Part shown: in pieces, positions 6,046 through 6,468 of the stretch
How the letters are laid out: every line of letters starts with the position of its first letter
Position numbering within the stretch: the stretch's first letter is position 1
Assembly (NCBI GenBank): GCA_021106665.1
Contig: JAIOTR010000022.1
Location: forward strand, 1-6,468
DNA from: Bacteroidales bacterium
GTDB taxonomy: Bacteria > Bacteroidota > Bacteroidia > Bacteroidales > JAADJA01
Reading direction: 5' to 3'
DNA: 6,468 nucleotides
Translations under genes and position numbers: made by a program
The notes under the pieces: model-generated
The model's database searches: none
What the model was told of the DNA's origin: nothing
The model's input: only the letters and a program-made list of their open reading frames with translations

Positions 6046-6077
6046 AAGCTTTTGGAATAATCAGTAAATAGTAATAA

Positions 6078-6468
6078 ATGAATAATAAAGTAGTTATCGT
6101 AACAGGTGCATCCTCAGGTATAGGAAAAGCCCTGGCTCTTGAATATGCTGCCAAAAATGCCGTGGTTGTTATGGCAGCAAGAAGAATTGAAAAACTTGAA
6201 CAAATTGCAAAAGATATCCCAAACTCATCTTCAAATATATTAGTGCTAAAAACAGATGTAAGTAAAGAATCCGATTGCAAAATTCTGATTGAGAAAACAA
6301 TTGAAAAATTTGGAAGAATTGATATACTCATTAATAATGCGGGTATTTCAATGCGTGCTCTTTTTGAGGATACAGAGTTATCGGTTATAAAAAAATTGAT
6401 GGACATTAATTTCTGGGGAACAGTATATTGTACAAAATATGCTTTGCCGCATTTATTAAAAACGAAAG
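6078..6468 (+). CDS. Short-chain dehydrogenase/reductase (SDR), 3' end cut off by right edge
   Basis: Only the first 130 codons are present, covering the Rossmann nucleotide-binding half of a classical SDR. TGASSGIG (9-16) is the glycine-rich cofactor motif. D60 in LKTDVS contacts the adenine. NNAG (86-89) stabilises the central sheet, and N111 in MDINFWGTVY is the catalytic asparagine position. The basic pair R35-R36 after strand beta-2, with no acidic residue there, suggests NADP(H) rather than NAD(H). The catalytic Ser and YxxxK, and the substrate-determining C-terminus, lie beyond the edge, so the substrate cannot be named. The start is the first ATG, directly before the beta-1 strand, with no Shine-Dalgarno. 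The gene is divergent from the aminotransferase across 106 bp. Confidence 0.92.
   Translation, partial: MNNKVVIVTGASSGIGKALALEYAAKNAVVVMAARRIEKLEQIAKDIPNSSSNILVLKTDVSKESDCKILIEKTIEKFGRIDILINNAGISMRALFEDTELSVIKKLMDINFWGTVYCTKYALPHLLKTK

Noticed and set aside
6035..6406. Minus-strand open frame of 123 codons near the right edge
   Set aside because: It is antisense to the dehydrogenase, whose plus-strand frame shows TGASSGIG and NNAG motifs and runs on to the edge.

Overview
The window reads as chromosomal DNA from a Bacteroidota (Bacteroidetes) bacterium. It is AT-rich. Several gene starts lack a Shine-Dalgarno sequence and use TTG codons. Exact matches to the Bacteroidota -7 box TAnnTTTG lie upstream of several genes. 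The protein families also fit: an LptD with the Bacteroidota-type motifs, an amidase carrying a Bacteroidota-style SPOR tail, and an MlaD protein ending in the NPKxYxxFSVF pattern. A finer placement (Bacteroidales or a neighbouring order) cannot be made from this sequence alone.

Layout. Positions 1-1224 (minus) hold the N-terminal 408 codons of lptD, the outer-membrane LPS translocon; the gene runs off the left edge. Divergent from it, across an 85-bp spacer, is a three-gene plus-strand cell-envelope operon. It encodes an Amidase_3 peptidoglycan amidase with a C-terminal SPOR domain (1310-2410), a membrane-anchored protein that appears to join a degenerate MCE domain to a SPOR domain (2407-3180), and a canonical MlaD-type MCE lipid-transport protein (3208-4155). 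A hairpin at 4161-4195 can terminate transcription from both sides. Two minus-strand genes follow: an Hsp20 chaperone (4196-4630) with an unusually strong ribosome binding site, and a class III PLP aminotransferase (4784-5971). The start of a short-chain dehydrogenase (6078 to the right edge) is divergent from the aminotransferase.

How the genes may work together. The left two thirds concern the envelope: LPS insertion (LptD), septal peptidoglycan cleavage (amidase plus SPOR) and lipid traffic across the periplasm (MCE/MlaD). The middle operon gene carries one domain like each neighbour. Its SPOR domain aligns without gaps to that of the amidase (about 30 of 83 residues identical by hand count), and its MCE domain resembles that of the downstream MlaD protein. 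This suggests, as inference, a physical link between lipid transport and the division site. The right third looks like ordinary stress and metabolic genes. Its notable regulatory feature is a 14-bp direct repeat spaced exactly 42 bp apart, upstream of hsp20.

I see no RNA genes, mobile elements, CRISPR arrays or origins.
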